From positions 1 through 26,259 of the forward strand of contig DATKKE010000033.1 of the NCBI GenBank assembly GCA_035543455.1: 26,259 nt of DNA. The letters run 5' to 3'. This stretch comes from CAIKOD01 sp035543455 (GTDB taxonomy: Archaea; Halobacteriota; Methanomicrobia; Methanomicrobiales; Methanospirillaceae). This document shows, piece by piece, positions 14,908 to 22,091 of this stretch (position 1 is its first letter; the number at the start of each line of letters is the position of its first letter). A model generated the notes under the pieces. That model did no database searches. It was not told where the DNA came from and worked only from the letters and a program-made list of their open reading frames with translations. Made by a program: the position numbers and the translations under genes.

Positions 14908-14978
14908 TGGTCCTTCGCCGCCGGACTGGAGAGAGAATAACAGTTCATGGAACTTAAACACATTATTGCGGTCTGCTT

Positions 14979-14986
14979 ACATAAAA
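14979..14986 (-). promoter_or_regulatory. Putative TATA box for the CNNM-purN pair
   Basis: Minus-strand TTTTATGT within GGTTTTATGTAA in the 86-base gap after the isomerase gene. Predicted start of transcription is near 14957, just after the GTG at 14961, which argues for the ATG at 14907. Confidence 0.45.
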
Positions 14987-14993
14987 CCAGCGA

Positions 14994-15815
14994 TTAACCG
15001 ATGCATTCTTTCATAAATTCAAGTTCTTTCATGAGAAGCAGACATTTTTCTTCGGAGGAATAATCGTGGTCGAAATTCCTGTCCTCGATCTCGAGGGTGA
15101 GGTTCCCTTCATACCCGTATTCCCCAAGTACGCGGAGAACGGTCGCTCCATCCGCATGCCTGCCCAGGGGAAGGTGCATCAGGCCGTCGTGTGCCCGGGC
15201 GACATGGACATTAACGAGCCGGTCTGCACAGAGGTCGATATATCGCACCACTTCATCGAGAGATGTCCCCATCGCATGAGAGACATCGAGAGTGCAATAC
15301 AGCCAGGATTCCCGGTCGAGAAGTTCCCGAAGGGCCTCGGGAGAGCACAGGAGAGAGTTTATTTTACGCTCCATGTTCTCGATTGCAACGTGTACCGGAG
15401 ATGACCGCGCCACCTCCCTGAGCCGGTCGATCATAACATTAAAACGGGCGTAGTCAGCAGCTGTCGGTACCCGTTTTGCCGTCCTCCTCCCTGGGTGAAC
15501 CGTAAAGACCGAAGCGCCGATCTGCCGGGCAAGTTCGAGGGATTCGAGAGCATGCCTGACCGATAACGCCGCCACTCCCGGGTTTATCGAGCACGGGTTG
15601 AGATCGAGGATTGGTGTGTGGACCGTAATGCTGGTAAGAGAAGGGTGGTCCCCGAGCCAGCCCTGCAGTTCCGGAAGGGGTAATCCCCGGAGCCAGAAAT
15701 CCGGAGTTTCCGGCCAGAACTCTACCCCGTCAAGACCGCTTTCCTCAATGAAACCAAAAATTTCATCCCCGGGATATTCATGGAAAAACATGCTCGAAAC
15801 CGAGAAATGCACCAT
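14994..15815 (-). CDS. TIM-barrel sugar-phosphate isomerase/epimerase-like (AP endonuclease 2 family)
   Basis: A 273-aa protein of the xylose-isomerase-like / AP-endonuclease-2 TIM-barrel superfamily. Metal-ligand-type motifs occur at the expected strand ends: SITVHTPILDLNP, VFTVHPGRR, VHVAIENME, LYCTLDVSHAMG, VNVHVARAHDGLMHLPLGRHADG and LTLEIED at the end. The same fold serves sugar isomerases and endonuclease IV, so substrate cannot be read from these motifs. The frame is open upstream, but the ATG at 15815 (MVHFSVSSMFF) begins the conserved part and lies 40 bases from the divergent xseA start. Confidence 0.85.
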   Translation of the reverse strand: MVHFSVSSMFFHEYPGDEIFGFIEESGLDGVEFWPETPDFWLRGLPLPELQGWLGDHPSLTSITVHTPILDLNPCSINPGVAALSVRHALESLELARQIGASVFTVHPGRRTAKRVPTAADYARFNVMIDRLREVARSSPVHVAIENMERKINSLLCSPEALRELLDRESWLYCTLDVSHAMGTSLDEVVRYIDLCADRLVNVHVARAHDGLMHLPLGRHADGATVLRVLGEYGYEGNLTLEIEDRNFDHDYSSEEKCLLLMKELEFMKECIG

Positions 15816-15855
15816 GATCGTAGTTAATATCCACACGGGCAATAATAGATTTGAT
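15816..15855. promoter_or_regulatory. Compact divergent promoter, isomerase gene / xseA
   Basis: Only 40 bases separate the two start codons. A plus-strand GTTAATAT at 15822-15829 is centred about 30 bases before the xseA ATG; on the minus strand CTATTATT (about 15841-15848) is centred about 29 bases before the isomerase ATG. There is no good ribosome-binding site for either gene, so both mRNAs are probably leaderless with overlapping promoters. Confidence 0.5.
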
Positions 15856-17109
15856 ATGAGCTCCGGGCAGGGAACGCTCGAACGATGGCAGAAGGGGTCG
15901 GACAGTCGCGTACTGCGGGTTTCAGAGCTGTCTTCGATTATCAGGGAACTCTTTCTTGACGAACGGCTCCAGGACATCCTCGTCGAGGGAGAAATTACCA
16001 ATTTCAAGCACCATTCACGGGGACACCGTTACTTTTCGCTATCAGAGCGAAGCCATGATGAGACATCGGTAATTCACTGCGTGATGTGGCAGTCGCAGGG
16101 CCAGAAGCTCTCGTTCAGCCCGGAAGACGGCATGCACGTCATTGCCCGCGGGTATGTCGATATCTACCAGACGGCGGGCAAGTACCAGTTGTATGTCCAT
16201 GAGATGCGCCGTGCAGGTGCCGGTGAAAAGTATCTCCTTGTTGAAATATGGAAGGCCGAACTTACCCGGGAAGGTTGTTTCCTTGAGGAACGAAAACGGG
16301 CCCTCCCTTTATTTCCGGATGTTGTCGGTGTCGTCACCTCGACGACAGGAGCGGTCCTCCAGGATATCAGGAATGTGATCAGCCGCAGGTACCCGGTTGA
16401 GATTCTCCTCTCGCCTACCGCTGTACAGGGAGAAACGGCACACATCGAGATAGCAGAGGCGATCAGGAGACTGGACGGCCGTGCCGATGTCATCATTGTT
16501 GCACGCGGGGGAGGAAGTTTCGAGGACCTCTTTCCCTTCAACCACCCCGAAGTGGTAAGGGCTATCGCCGCGTCTTCCATACCGGTGGTAAGCGCCGTGG
16601 GTCATGAAGTCGATACGACCCTTTCAGACTATGCTGCAGACGCACGTGCACCGACACCTTCAGCGGCGGCCGAGCTCGTGGTACCGGACCGGACGGCACT
16701 TATTGCCGGACTCCGGGAGTACCGGAGGACTATGGATACTATCCTCATCGGCCGGCATGACAGGGCATGTCGCGACGTCGAAATCCTCAGGGAACGGCTG
16801 CATCCACGAAGGCTGATCAGAAGGGTCGCAGATCGCCGGCAATATATCGAAGACCAGGGAGAACGCCTCCTCTTATCGGTCAGGGGAAAAATTTTGGGAG
16901 GAAAACTGATGCTCGGGGAGGTAAAGGCCGGTCTTAATGGTAAAAATCCACTCGCTTTGCTTGCACGGGGATATTGTGTCGCTGAAAAAAACGGCCAGGT
17001 GGTCCGTTCGATCAGGTCCCTTGGCAAGGGAGATCGGATCGACCTTCGCATGACCGATGGCAGGGGGAGAGCAGTAATGGAGGATATTACCGATGACGAA
17101 AAAATTTGA
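15856..17109 (+). CDS. xseA: Exodeoxyribonuclease VII large subunit
   Basis: Catalytic subunit of exonuclease VII, which degrades single-stranded DNA from both ends. The 417-aa product has the N-terminal OB-fold (about 18-115; VSELSSIIRELF, ILVEGEITNFKHHSRGHRYFS) and the catalytic core with VVGVVTSTTGAVLQDI, VARGGGSFEDLFPFNHPEVV, AVGHEVDTTLSDYAADARAP and TPSAAAELV, then a long helical region. Bacterial proteins are about 400-460 aa. The frame is open far upstream, but that part is antisense to the isomerase gene, so I start at ATG 15856. xseB overlaps the 3' end. Exonuclease VII is chiefly bacterial; transfer into methanogens is my inference. Confidence 0.95.
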   Translation: MSSGQGTLERWQKGSDSRVLRVSELSSIIRELFLDERLQDILVEGEITNFKHHSRGHRYFSLSERSHDETSVIHCVMWQSQGQKLSFSPEDGMHVIARGYVDIYQTAGKYQLYVHEMRRAGAGEKYLLVEIWKAELTREGCFLEERKRALPLFPDVVGVVTSTTGAVLQDIRNVISRRYPVEILLSPTAVQGETAHIEIAEAIRRLDGRADVIIVARGGGSFEDLFPFNHPEVVRAIAASSIPVVSAVGHEVDTTLSDYAADARAPTPSAAAELVVPDRTALIAGLREYRRTMDTILIGRHDRACRDVEILRERLHPRRLIRRVADRRQYIEDQGERLLLSVRGKILGGKLMLGEVKAGLNGKNPLALLARGYCVAEKNGQVVRSIRSLGKGDRIDLRMTDGRGRAVMEDITDDEKI

Positions 17110-17275
17110 GGAACTCCTGGCCGATCTCAGGGAGATCGTCAGGAAAATGGAAGACCCCGACACCGGGCTTGACGAAAGCATAAGCCTTTATGAACAGGGT
17201 GCCGTTCTCGTAAAACAGTGTGAGGAAGTCCTCGCAAATGCAGAAATGAAGATTACCGAGCTCGGACGCGACTGA
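17093..17275 (+). CDS. xseB: Exodeoxyribonuclease VII small subunit
   Basis: Small helical subunit that binds XseA in multiple copies, 60 aa. FEELLADLREIVRKMEDPDT, the LDESISLYEQGAVLVKQCEE core and LANAEMKI at the end match bacterial XseB in sequence and length. The ATG lies inside the 3' end of xseA (17-base overlap), the same arrangement often seen in bacteria. It ends six bases before the convergent DUF371 gene stop. Confidence 0.93.
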   Translation: MTKKFEELLADLREIVRKMEDPDTGLDESISLYEQGAVLVKQCEEVLANAEMKITELGRD

Positions 17276-17281
17276 CGGGTT

Positions 17282-17710
17282 TCAGTCCGGACATTCCACC
17301 GTCAGTTCAATGCGGATCTGCGCACCGTCACGCAGACACGAGATCATTTCGCGTGGGATCGAGAGTGCGACGGCATCAGAATTGTTTCCGACGGTCCTGT
17401 CACAACAGAACATGCTCCTGCGCCACACAAGGTCTGTCGGGTGAAGGAGCGAGATACCGGGTCCCCCGACGGAATGAACTTCTAATACATATCCTTCGCA
17501 AAGGAGAGTTGTTTTCAGAGTGGCCGATTCTTTGCGCAACACCGTTCTGAATGCAGGGGAGAGGTCCTTTGCCCCTTTATCGGCGGCGACCGCAATGATA
17601 CAGTCGCCACCAGGAGTAAGTTCGTGCTCTTTCGTGACTTCAAAGGTAGTCCTGTGCAGCGCCCGCACAAGGGGATGGCCCCGGGCGGTGATGACCTCTA
17701 CTGCCTTCAT
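17282..17710 (-). CDS. DUF371 family protein
   Basis: A 142-aa archaeal protein of the DUF371 family. It opens with VITARGHPLVRALHRTTFEV and continues with TPGGDCIIAVAADKGAKDLS, a beta-rich pattern typical of the family. No function is known to me. The frame extends upstream, but ATG at 17710 begins the conserved part and leaves room for a shared 32-base promoter with the zinc protein gene. Converges tightly with xseB. Confidence 0.85.
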   Translation of the reverse strand: MKAVEVITARGHPLVRALHRTTFEVTKEHELTPGGDCIIAVAADKGAKDLSPAFRTVLRKESATLKTTLLCEGYVLEVHSVGGPGISLLHPTDLVWRRSMFCCDRTVGNNSDAVALSIPREMISCLRDGAQIRIELTVECPD

Positions 17711-17742
17711 CTTAATATGAACAGGGATTCTAATCCTATTCA
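17711..17742. promoter_or_regulatory. Compact divergent promoter, DUF371 / zinc protein
   Basis: The 32 bases between the two ATGs contain CTTAATATGA (17711-17720) about 27 bases before the plus-strand ATG and, on the minus strand, an AT-rich element at about 17731-17741, about 26 bases before the DUF371 ATG. A short inverted repeat GGATT-CT-AATCC (17724-17735) lies in the middle. Both transcripts would be leaderless. Confidence 0.5.
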
Positions 17743-18318
17743 ATGTATATTGAGAAACGCTGCCCGGCATGCGGGGAAGAGACAGATCAGGAGATCCTTT
17801 CGGAGTCCCGCGATCTCCTCATCAAATGCAGCCTCTGCGGCCATATATGGCACACTGATAAGGAAAAAATCCCAAAGCCTGTCTTTGTCAAGGCTATCGT
17901 TTCGAGGGAAGGTGATTCACGGATCTGCCAGGTGGAGTTCTTTCCTGACGATATCTGTGCAGTTGGCGACAGGCTTGTCGCAGAATGCGGAGAGGAGGTT
18001 GCAGGCGTCGAGGTGGCCTCGATCGAGTCCGGCCCGAAACGCGTGGAGAGAGCCCGGGCCGGGGAGATTACAACACTCTGGACGCGGGAAATTGAAGACG
18101 TGGTAGTCAGGGTATCGATCCATGACGGATGGAAGACGATCCCTGTCACCATCTCATGCGATGGGGAAACCCCCTTTATTGTGGGAGAGATATACCAGAG
18201 TGGCAGGCGAAGGTTCCGCATATCACACATCAAGCTCCGTGACGGGGCGGTTCTCAGAAAAGCTGGGTGGAAATCCGTAGCGAGCCGTATAAAAAGGATA
18301 TATGGCTATCCGGAATAG
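17743..18318 (+). CDS. HVO_0476 family zinc finger protein
   Basis: A 191-aa archaeal protein beginning with a four-cysteine zinc ribbon (CPAC at 7-10, CSLC at 29-32), followed by a beta-rich domain (about 45-160; GDRLVAECGEEVAGVEVASI, ITTLWTREIEDVVVRVSIHD) and a basic C-terminus with RKAGWKSVASRIKRIYGYPE. This matches the HVO_0476-type family, conserved in euryarchaea without a known role; a nucleic-acid-binding or transcript-elongation-like function is only a guess. It is followed by an A/T-rich terminator region. Confidence 0.85.
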   Translation: MYIEKRCPACGEETDQEILSESRDLLIKCSLCGHIWHTDKEKIPKPVFVKAIVSREGDSRICQVEFFPDDICAVGDRLVAECGEEVAGVEVASIESGPKRVERARAGEITTLWTREIEDVVVRVSIHDGWKTIPVTISCDGETPFIVGEIYQSGRRRFRISHIKLRDGAVLRKAGWKSVASRIKRIYGYPE

Positions 18319-18329
18319 ATCGTGGTTTG

Positions 18330-18346
18330 AAAAAAATTTGTTTTTT
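18330..18346 (+). terminator. A/T-rich terminator after the zinc protein gene
   Basis: A7, TTTG, then T6 beginning 12 bases after the stop codon. The A and T runs could pair into a weak hairpin, but the T tract alone is the usual archaeal signal. Confidence 0.5.
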
Positions 18347-18446
18347 ACGAATTCCTCTATACAAGAACAGCCGGTCTCTGCAACAGTCTGTGAAAAAAGA
18401 CATTTTTATGATATATGAAGGAAAAATCCTTGTTTTTAATGGTCCC

Positions 18447-18454
18447 GGAAAAAA
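18447..18454 (-). terminator. T-rich terminator after the FKBP-like gene
   Basis: Minus-strand TTTTTTCC immediately after the stop codon; further T runs follow within 25 bases (TTAAAAACA is interrupted, then ATTTTTCC). Confidence 0.45.
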
Positions 18455-19198
18455 TTAACCGGTCTTGACCGACTGGATATTCAGGTCGATGGTAGAATAA
18501 CCGCCCTTGATGATAACCGAATCACTGCTGATATTTTCGATATAGAATGTCCTGAAATACTGGCCGGCCGGTGTCGTATTCGGGTCGAGATTTACGATCG
18601 GACTCTCCGAAAATGCCAGGATCATCTGGTCCCCGGGGGCATACTCGCTCGAATTCTTATGGGTTCCGCTGACAATTTTGTCAAACTGTTCCCTTGAAAG
18701 GTTATTTTCCAGCCGTTCGAATGGCATGACCAGGCTGATCGTAGCTGTCTGGCCGCTTTTCATGCCGGTGATGCTTTTACTGATAAGGTTCATCTCATCC
18801 CTGAACAACCCAAACTGGTAAACTGTTCCGCTGCTGTCAATTATCACCGGGATCCTCGTCAGGTTCGCCGTGGTCGTTCTGTTTGCCTGGACCTGGAGCG
18901 GCTGGGAAAAGAATACGGTATCGCCCTTGATATAACTCTGGTTGAAAACGTTTGAGTCGCTTGTTACAATTGCCCTGCCAAGGTCGTCACGAATGGTATA
19001 GCTTACCGTCGCCGTATCCCCGGGTTTTATGCTTGAAAAGAAGTTCAGGGACTGCATGCCCAGCGAAGAAACAATCATAAGGACGACAAACAGCACCCCG
19101 ACAACCACGATTGCAATTTTGGTGGCATTCCAGCCGGATCCTGCTTTTTTGTTGTCCCTGTTTTTGGATTTATCCTTATCCTTTGATTTCATCCCCAT
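18455..19198 (-). CDS. Membrane-anchored FKBP-like peptidyl-prolyl isomerase domain protein
   Basis: A 247-aa protein with a short, highly charged cytoplasmic tail (1-20), one transmembrane segment (about 26-48, IAIVVVGVLFVVLMIVSSLG) and an extracytoplasmic domain. The start of that domain (IKPGDTATVSYTIRDDLGRAIVTSD) and the later LISKSITGMKSGQTATISL section resemble the first strand and flap region of long-type (SlyD-like) FKBPs. Typical FKBP aromatic active-site residues are not evident, so it may be a non-catalytic chaperone domain. ATG 19198 is used; a minus-strand TGTTTATGTT near 19218-19227 fits a leaderless start. Alternative: a family of unrelated extracellular beta-proteins. Confidence 0.6.
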   Translation of the reverse strand: MGMKSKDKDKSKNRDNKKAGSGWNATKIAIVVVGVLFVVLMIVSSLGMQSLNFFSSIKPGDTATVSYTIRDDLGRAIVTSDSNVFNQSYIKGDTVFFSQPLQVQANRTTTANLTRIPVIIDSSGTVYQFGLFRDEMNLISKSITGMKSGQTATISLVMPFERLENNLSREQFDKIVSGTHKNSSEYAPGDQMILAFSESPIVNLDPNTTPAGQYFRTFYIENISSDSVIIKGGYSTIDLNIQSVKTG

Positions 19199-19250
19199 AG
19201 CATGCGGGTTGATGTAACATAAACATTACATTTCTGATAGCGTATAAAAC

Positions 19251-19271
19251 AAATATTTATATATTATAAAA
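19251..19271 (+). promoter_or_regulatory. Strong TATA region of the hsp20 gene
   Basis: A 21-base run of A and T only, including TTTATATATTATAAAA. It predicts transcription start about 25 bases later, near 19286-19292, at the edge of the palindrome at 19290-19309. Confidence 0.65.
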
Positions 19272-19289
19272 GACCCTCCCAAAGGTAAC

Positions 19290-19309
19290 TCATCCGGATA
19301 TCCGGATGA
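19290..19309. promoter_or_regulatory. Perfect 20-base palindrome, candidate heat-shock operator
   Basis: TCATCCGGATATCCGGATGA is its own reverse complement over all 20 bases. It lies between the TATA region and the ribosome-binding site (AAAGGTGA, 19315-19322) of the hsp20 gene, at or just after the predicted transcription start. That is where archaeal repressors such as Phr and HSR1 act on hsp20 promoters. The sequence does not match the sites I remember for either. Confidence 0.6.
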
Positions 19310-19330
19310 ATGTCGAAAGGTGAAATTACC

Positions 19331-19801
19331 ATGGCTATCAGAAGATTTTATCCGGGCGGCTGGACCGATCAGGACCTCGAAGACCTGCGGAATGAATTAT
19401 GGACAGGTTTCCACAGCCTCAGGAGCCCGCTCCTGCCCGCCGGCGGATTCACGGAAAAAATGCTTCCCGGAATTTTCGGGGAGTTCAGGGTCGATGTTTC
19501 AGAACACGAGGACGAGGTGATCGTCGTTGCCGATCTTCCCGGTCTCGAGAAACAGGATGTCAGCCTCCGGCTTATCAACCCGCGATCCCTTGAGATTTCC
19601 ACTGAACGAAAGGACGTCACCGAAGAGGAAAAAAAGGGTTATTATGTCAGGGAACGGATCTACGGCGCGATGCGACGGATAATTCCCCTTCCTAACGAAG
19701 TAACCGAAAAGAATGCGAAGGCATCGTTCACCAATGGTGTCCTCGAGATCAGGTTTAAGAAAGTCAAAGAACAAAAGGGCGGAAAAATCGAGATTGAATA
19801 A
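19331..19801 (+). CDS. hsp20: Small heat-shock protein, Hsp20/alpha-crystallin family
   Basis: ATP-independent holdase chaperone, 156 aa. The alpha-crystallin domain spans about 50-145: FRVDVSEHEDEVIVVADLPG, SLRLINPRSLEISTERK, YYVRERIYGAMRRIIPLP and KASFTNGVLEIRFKKV. The C-terminus ends GGKIEIE, an IXI-like motif used for oligomer contacts. I start at ATG 19331 because AAAGGTGA lies seven bases before it; the in-frame ATG at 19310 lies upstream of that site and abuts the palindrome. It has a strong TATA region, the palindrome and a T6 tract just after the stop, so it is monocistronic and probably stress-regulated. Confidence 0.95.
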   Translation: MAIRRFYPGGWTDQDLEDLRNELWTGFHSLRSPLLPAGGFTEKMLPGIFGEFRVDVSEHEDEVIVVADLPGLEKQDVSLRLINPRSLEISTERKDVTEEEKKGYYVRERIYGAMRRIIPLPNEVTEKNAKASFTNGVLEIRFKKVKEQKGGKIEIE

Positions 19802-19815
19802 CCTATTTTTTCTAA
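19799..19815 (+). terminator. T-rich terminator after hsp20
   Basis: TAACCTATTTTTTCTAA: the T6 tract lies four bases after the stop, before the CBS-ParB gene that starts at 19857. Confidence 0.5.
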
Positions 19816-19856
19816 TTTCCGATGATTTCATGTGATCGCCCGTCAAGAGCTGTATA

Positions 19857-20645
19857 ATGGACAAGAAAAAGGTCAAAGACTATATGACCTACGACGTCGT
19901 GACCATCGACGTTCACAAGACAATAAAAGACGTCATTGAAAAGATCCAGAGTACCGGTCATGACGGTTTTCCTGTGGTCGATGGCAATGAGGTGGTCGGT
20001 TATATTGCGGCAAGGGACCTTCTTTTCGTCCCGCCGACGACCCCGGTCGATAAGGTGATGTCAGACCATCTCATTGTTGCCGACCCTGAGATGAGCATCA
20101 ACGATGCGGCGAGAGTTATCTTCCGGTCGGGTATCCAGAAACTTCCTGTCGTGAACGAGCACAACGACCTTCTGGGAATCATTTCAAACACGGACGTGAT
20201 CAGGTCCCAGATCGAGCATGTTTCCCCGGAGAAGGTATTTAATTTCATGGAGACCCTCAAAAAACTCCATGGGGTGACGCCTACCCTGAAGCGTGAGGCG
20301 GTCAGGATCGATGACCTCCTTCCCACCCAGTCAAGGATCTACGAGGACGAACTGGAAGGAAGGATGTACGAGATCCGGAAGGGCCTCGCTGAACCCCTCA
20401 TCGTCGTAAGACGACCGGGAAAATTAATACTCGTCGACGGTCACCACAGGGCAATCGCCGCGAAAAGAATGGGCATACTGACCCTCGACGCCTATGTAAT
20501 CGAGATCGACGAAGATATCGAACTCGGTATGGAACGAACCGCACGGGCGATGAATCTGCAGACGCTTAATGATATTGCCGTCCTCGACTACGCACGCCAC
20601 CCCCTCGTCGCCATAACTCACCGGCTGGTGAGGCGGGTAGAATAG
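19857..20645 (+). CDS. Tandem CBS domains fused to a ParB-like domain
   Basis: A 262-aa protein. Two CBS domains (about 8-60 and 67-118) form a Bateman module that usually binds adenine nucleotides or SAM. The C-terminal domain (about 145-255) is of the ParB/sulfiredoxin fold, with LAEPLIVVRRPGKLILVDGHHR and AIAAKRMG. In partition ParB the equivalent box is usually GERRWRA-like; DGHHR resembles more closely the archaeal free-serine kinase SerK, which belongs to the same fold. So a nucleotide-regulated kinase or ATPase is as likely as DNA binding. No helix-turn-helix or ParA gene is nearby. It follows hsp20 on the same strand by 55 bases. Confidence 0.85.
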   Translation: MDKKKVKDYMTYDVVTIDVHKTIKDVIEKIQSTGHDGFPVVDGNEVVGYIAARDLLFVPPTTPVDKVMSDHLIVADPEMSINDAARVIFRSGIQKLPVVNEHNDLLGIISNTDVIRSQIEHVSPEKVFNFMETLKKLHGVTPTLKREAVRIDDLLPTQSRIYEDELEGRMYEIRKGLAEPLIVVRRPGKLILVDGHHRAIAAKRMGILTLDAYVIEIDEDIELGMERTARAMNLQTLNDIAVLDYARHPLVAITHRLVRRVE

Positions 20646-20727
20646 GAGAAGGTTGACCCTTCCGCCGGGGGCATGTAATCAGGAGATGCATGCCTGGAAA
20701 CCTCCGGTGTCCAGGGGGAAACCGAAA

Positions 20728-20865
20728 TCAGGTAAAGCGGCTATCAATGTCAGGTAAAGCGGCTATCAATATCAGGTAAAGCGGCTACCGATATCAGGTA
20801 AAGTAACTACCAATGTCAGGTAAAGTAACTACCAATGTCAGGTAAAGCGGCTACCGATATCAGGG
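20728..20865. repeat. Tandem array of six 22-base units
   Basis: Six head-to-tail 22-base units start at 20728, 20750, 20772, 20794, 20816 and 20838, and a six-base partial copy follows at 20860. All begin TCAGGTAAAG. The middle is CGGCTATC (units 1, 2), CGGCTACC (3, 6) or TAACTACC (4, 5); the end is AATG (1, 4, 5), AATA (2) or GATA (3, 6). Units 3 and 6 are identical, as are 4 and 5. There are no spacers and the period is not a multiple of three, so it is neither CRISPR nor coding. It fills most of the gap between two convergent genes. Confidence 0.95.
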
Positions 20866-20892
20866 AATTAAAAAAATATACCCGGAAAAAAA
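20866..20892 (-). terminator. T-rich terminator of the nucleotidyltransferase gene
   Basis: Two minus-strand T7 tracts (plus-strand A7 at 20870-20876 and 20886-20892) lie 20-45 bases past the stop of the gene ending at 20913, beside the 22-base array. Confidence 0.5.
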
Positions 20893-20912
20893 GTGACAGA
20901 ACCTTCTGATGT

Positions 20913-22091
20913 TCACGACCCTTCCACGTTTACATCGAATTTACTGTTCAGGACGTGTTCTTTCACGATCTCCTTATCCTTAATGATAACCTCCGGCCAG
21001 AGGCGGGTCCTCGAATGAATGATTACATGGTCCCTGATTACCACTCTCGGCCCTATCACGGTGTCATTCTCAAGACTGCATTCGTTACCGATGAGCGTAT
21101 CATTGTCGATAATACTGCCGCTCACCGTCGTATGTTTCCCGATAATCACCCGGTTGTAAATAGAGCAGGAAAATATCTTGGCATTCTGCTTGATCAGGCA
21201 GTTCTCACCGATACTCGTATAGGGTCCGACCAGCACGTTATCCCCTATTGCCGTGCCCGCGCCTATCGACACCGGCCCGATCAGCCGCGAATTGACACCC
21301 ATGGAGAACGAATCGCCGAGCTGGACTGGGCCCTGGATCTTGCCGGTCTTCACCGTGAGATCTCCGCTGATGCTCGTGAACGGCATGTCCATCAGTTTCC
21401 ATTTTTCCGCCTGGCGGAGCATGGCAGGGCTTCCGACATCGGTCCAGTTCCCCCGGGCCAGCCACCCGGACAGCGTAAACCCTTCCTGCATCAGGTGAGG
21501 GAAAAGGTCCATGGCAAAATCAAATTTCTTCCCGGCCGGGATATGGTCAAAGATCTCGGGACTGCAGACGTACATGCCGGTACTCGCAAGATTTGAAAAA
21601 ATCTCACCGGGTGCCGGTTTTTCCTTGAACCGCTTGATATGGTAATTGACGTCGATCTCTGCAATACCATACTCGGAAGGATCTTCGATGCTGATGAGAC
21701 CGATCGAGGCCGGCACATGCTCTTTCATATGCTCCCGGTAGAATTCAAGGAGATTTAGATCGGTGACATGGTCCCCGCCTACGACAAGGAAGTCCTGCCC
21801 GTCGAGGTGGGGCTGGGCGTTCTTAACACTCCCGGCCGTCCCGAGTTTTGTCTTTTCGTGGACATAGGTGATATCCACGCCAAAAAGTGACCCGTCCCCG
21901 AGCGCCTTCTCTATGACCTCGCCCATGTACCCGAGGGTGATGACGACCTCGTGGAACCCGAGGTTCGAGAGGTGTGATACCAGATGCTCGATCGATGGTT
22001 TATTCACAATCGGAATGCAGGGTTTCGGTCGTTCGAAGGTAAGGGGACGTAACCTCGTGCCCTCCCCCCCGCACATGATACACACCTTCAT
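20913..22091 (-). CDS. Sugar-phosphate nucleotidyltransferase with left-handed beta-helix domain
   Basis: A 392-aa enzyme of the GlmU/GDP-mannose pyrophosphorylase type that joins a sugar-1-phosphate to an NTP for glycan synthesis. The nucleotidyltransferase domain (1-235) shows CGGEGTRLRPLTFERPKP, VVITLGYMGE, LGTAGSVKNAQ, VVGGDHVTDL and ARGNWTDVGSP. The C-terminal part (about 250-385) has hexapeptide repeats of the left-handed beta-helix (LIGPVSIGAGTAIGDNVLVG, VIIGKHTTVSGSIID). The exact sugar cannot be told. ATG at 22091 is preceded by AT-rich sequence but no clear ribosome-binding site. Confidence 0.9.
   Translation of the reverse strand: MKVCIMCGGEGTRLRPLTFERPKPCIPIVNKPSIEHLVSHLSNLGFHEVVITLGYMGEVIEKALGDGSLFGVDITYVHEKTKLGTAGSVKNAQPHLDGQDFLVVGGDHVTDLNLLEFYREHMKEHVPASIGLISIEDPSEYGIAEIDVNYHIKRFKEKPAPGEIFSNLASTGMYVCSPEIFDHIPAGKKFDFAMDLFPHLMQEGFTLSGWLARGNWTDVGSPAMLRQAEKWKLMDMPFTSISGDLTVKTGKIQGPVQLGDSFSMGVNSRLIGPVSIGAGTAIGDNVLVGPYTSIGENCLIKQNAKIFSCSIYNRVIIGKHTTVSGSIIDNDTLIGNECSLENDTVIGPRVVIRDHVIIHSRTRLWPEVIIKDKEIVKEHVLNSKFDVNVEGS

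Noticed and set aside
20728..20865. CRISPR array or coding repeat
   Set aside because: The units are contiguous without spacers, and the 22-base period breaks every reading frame.
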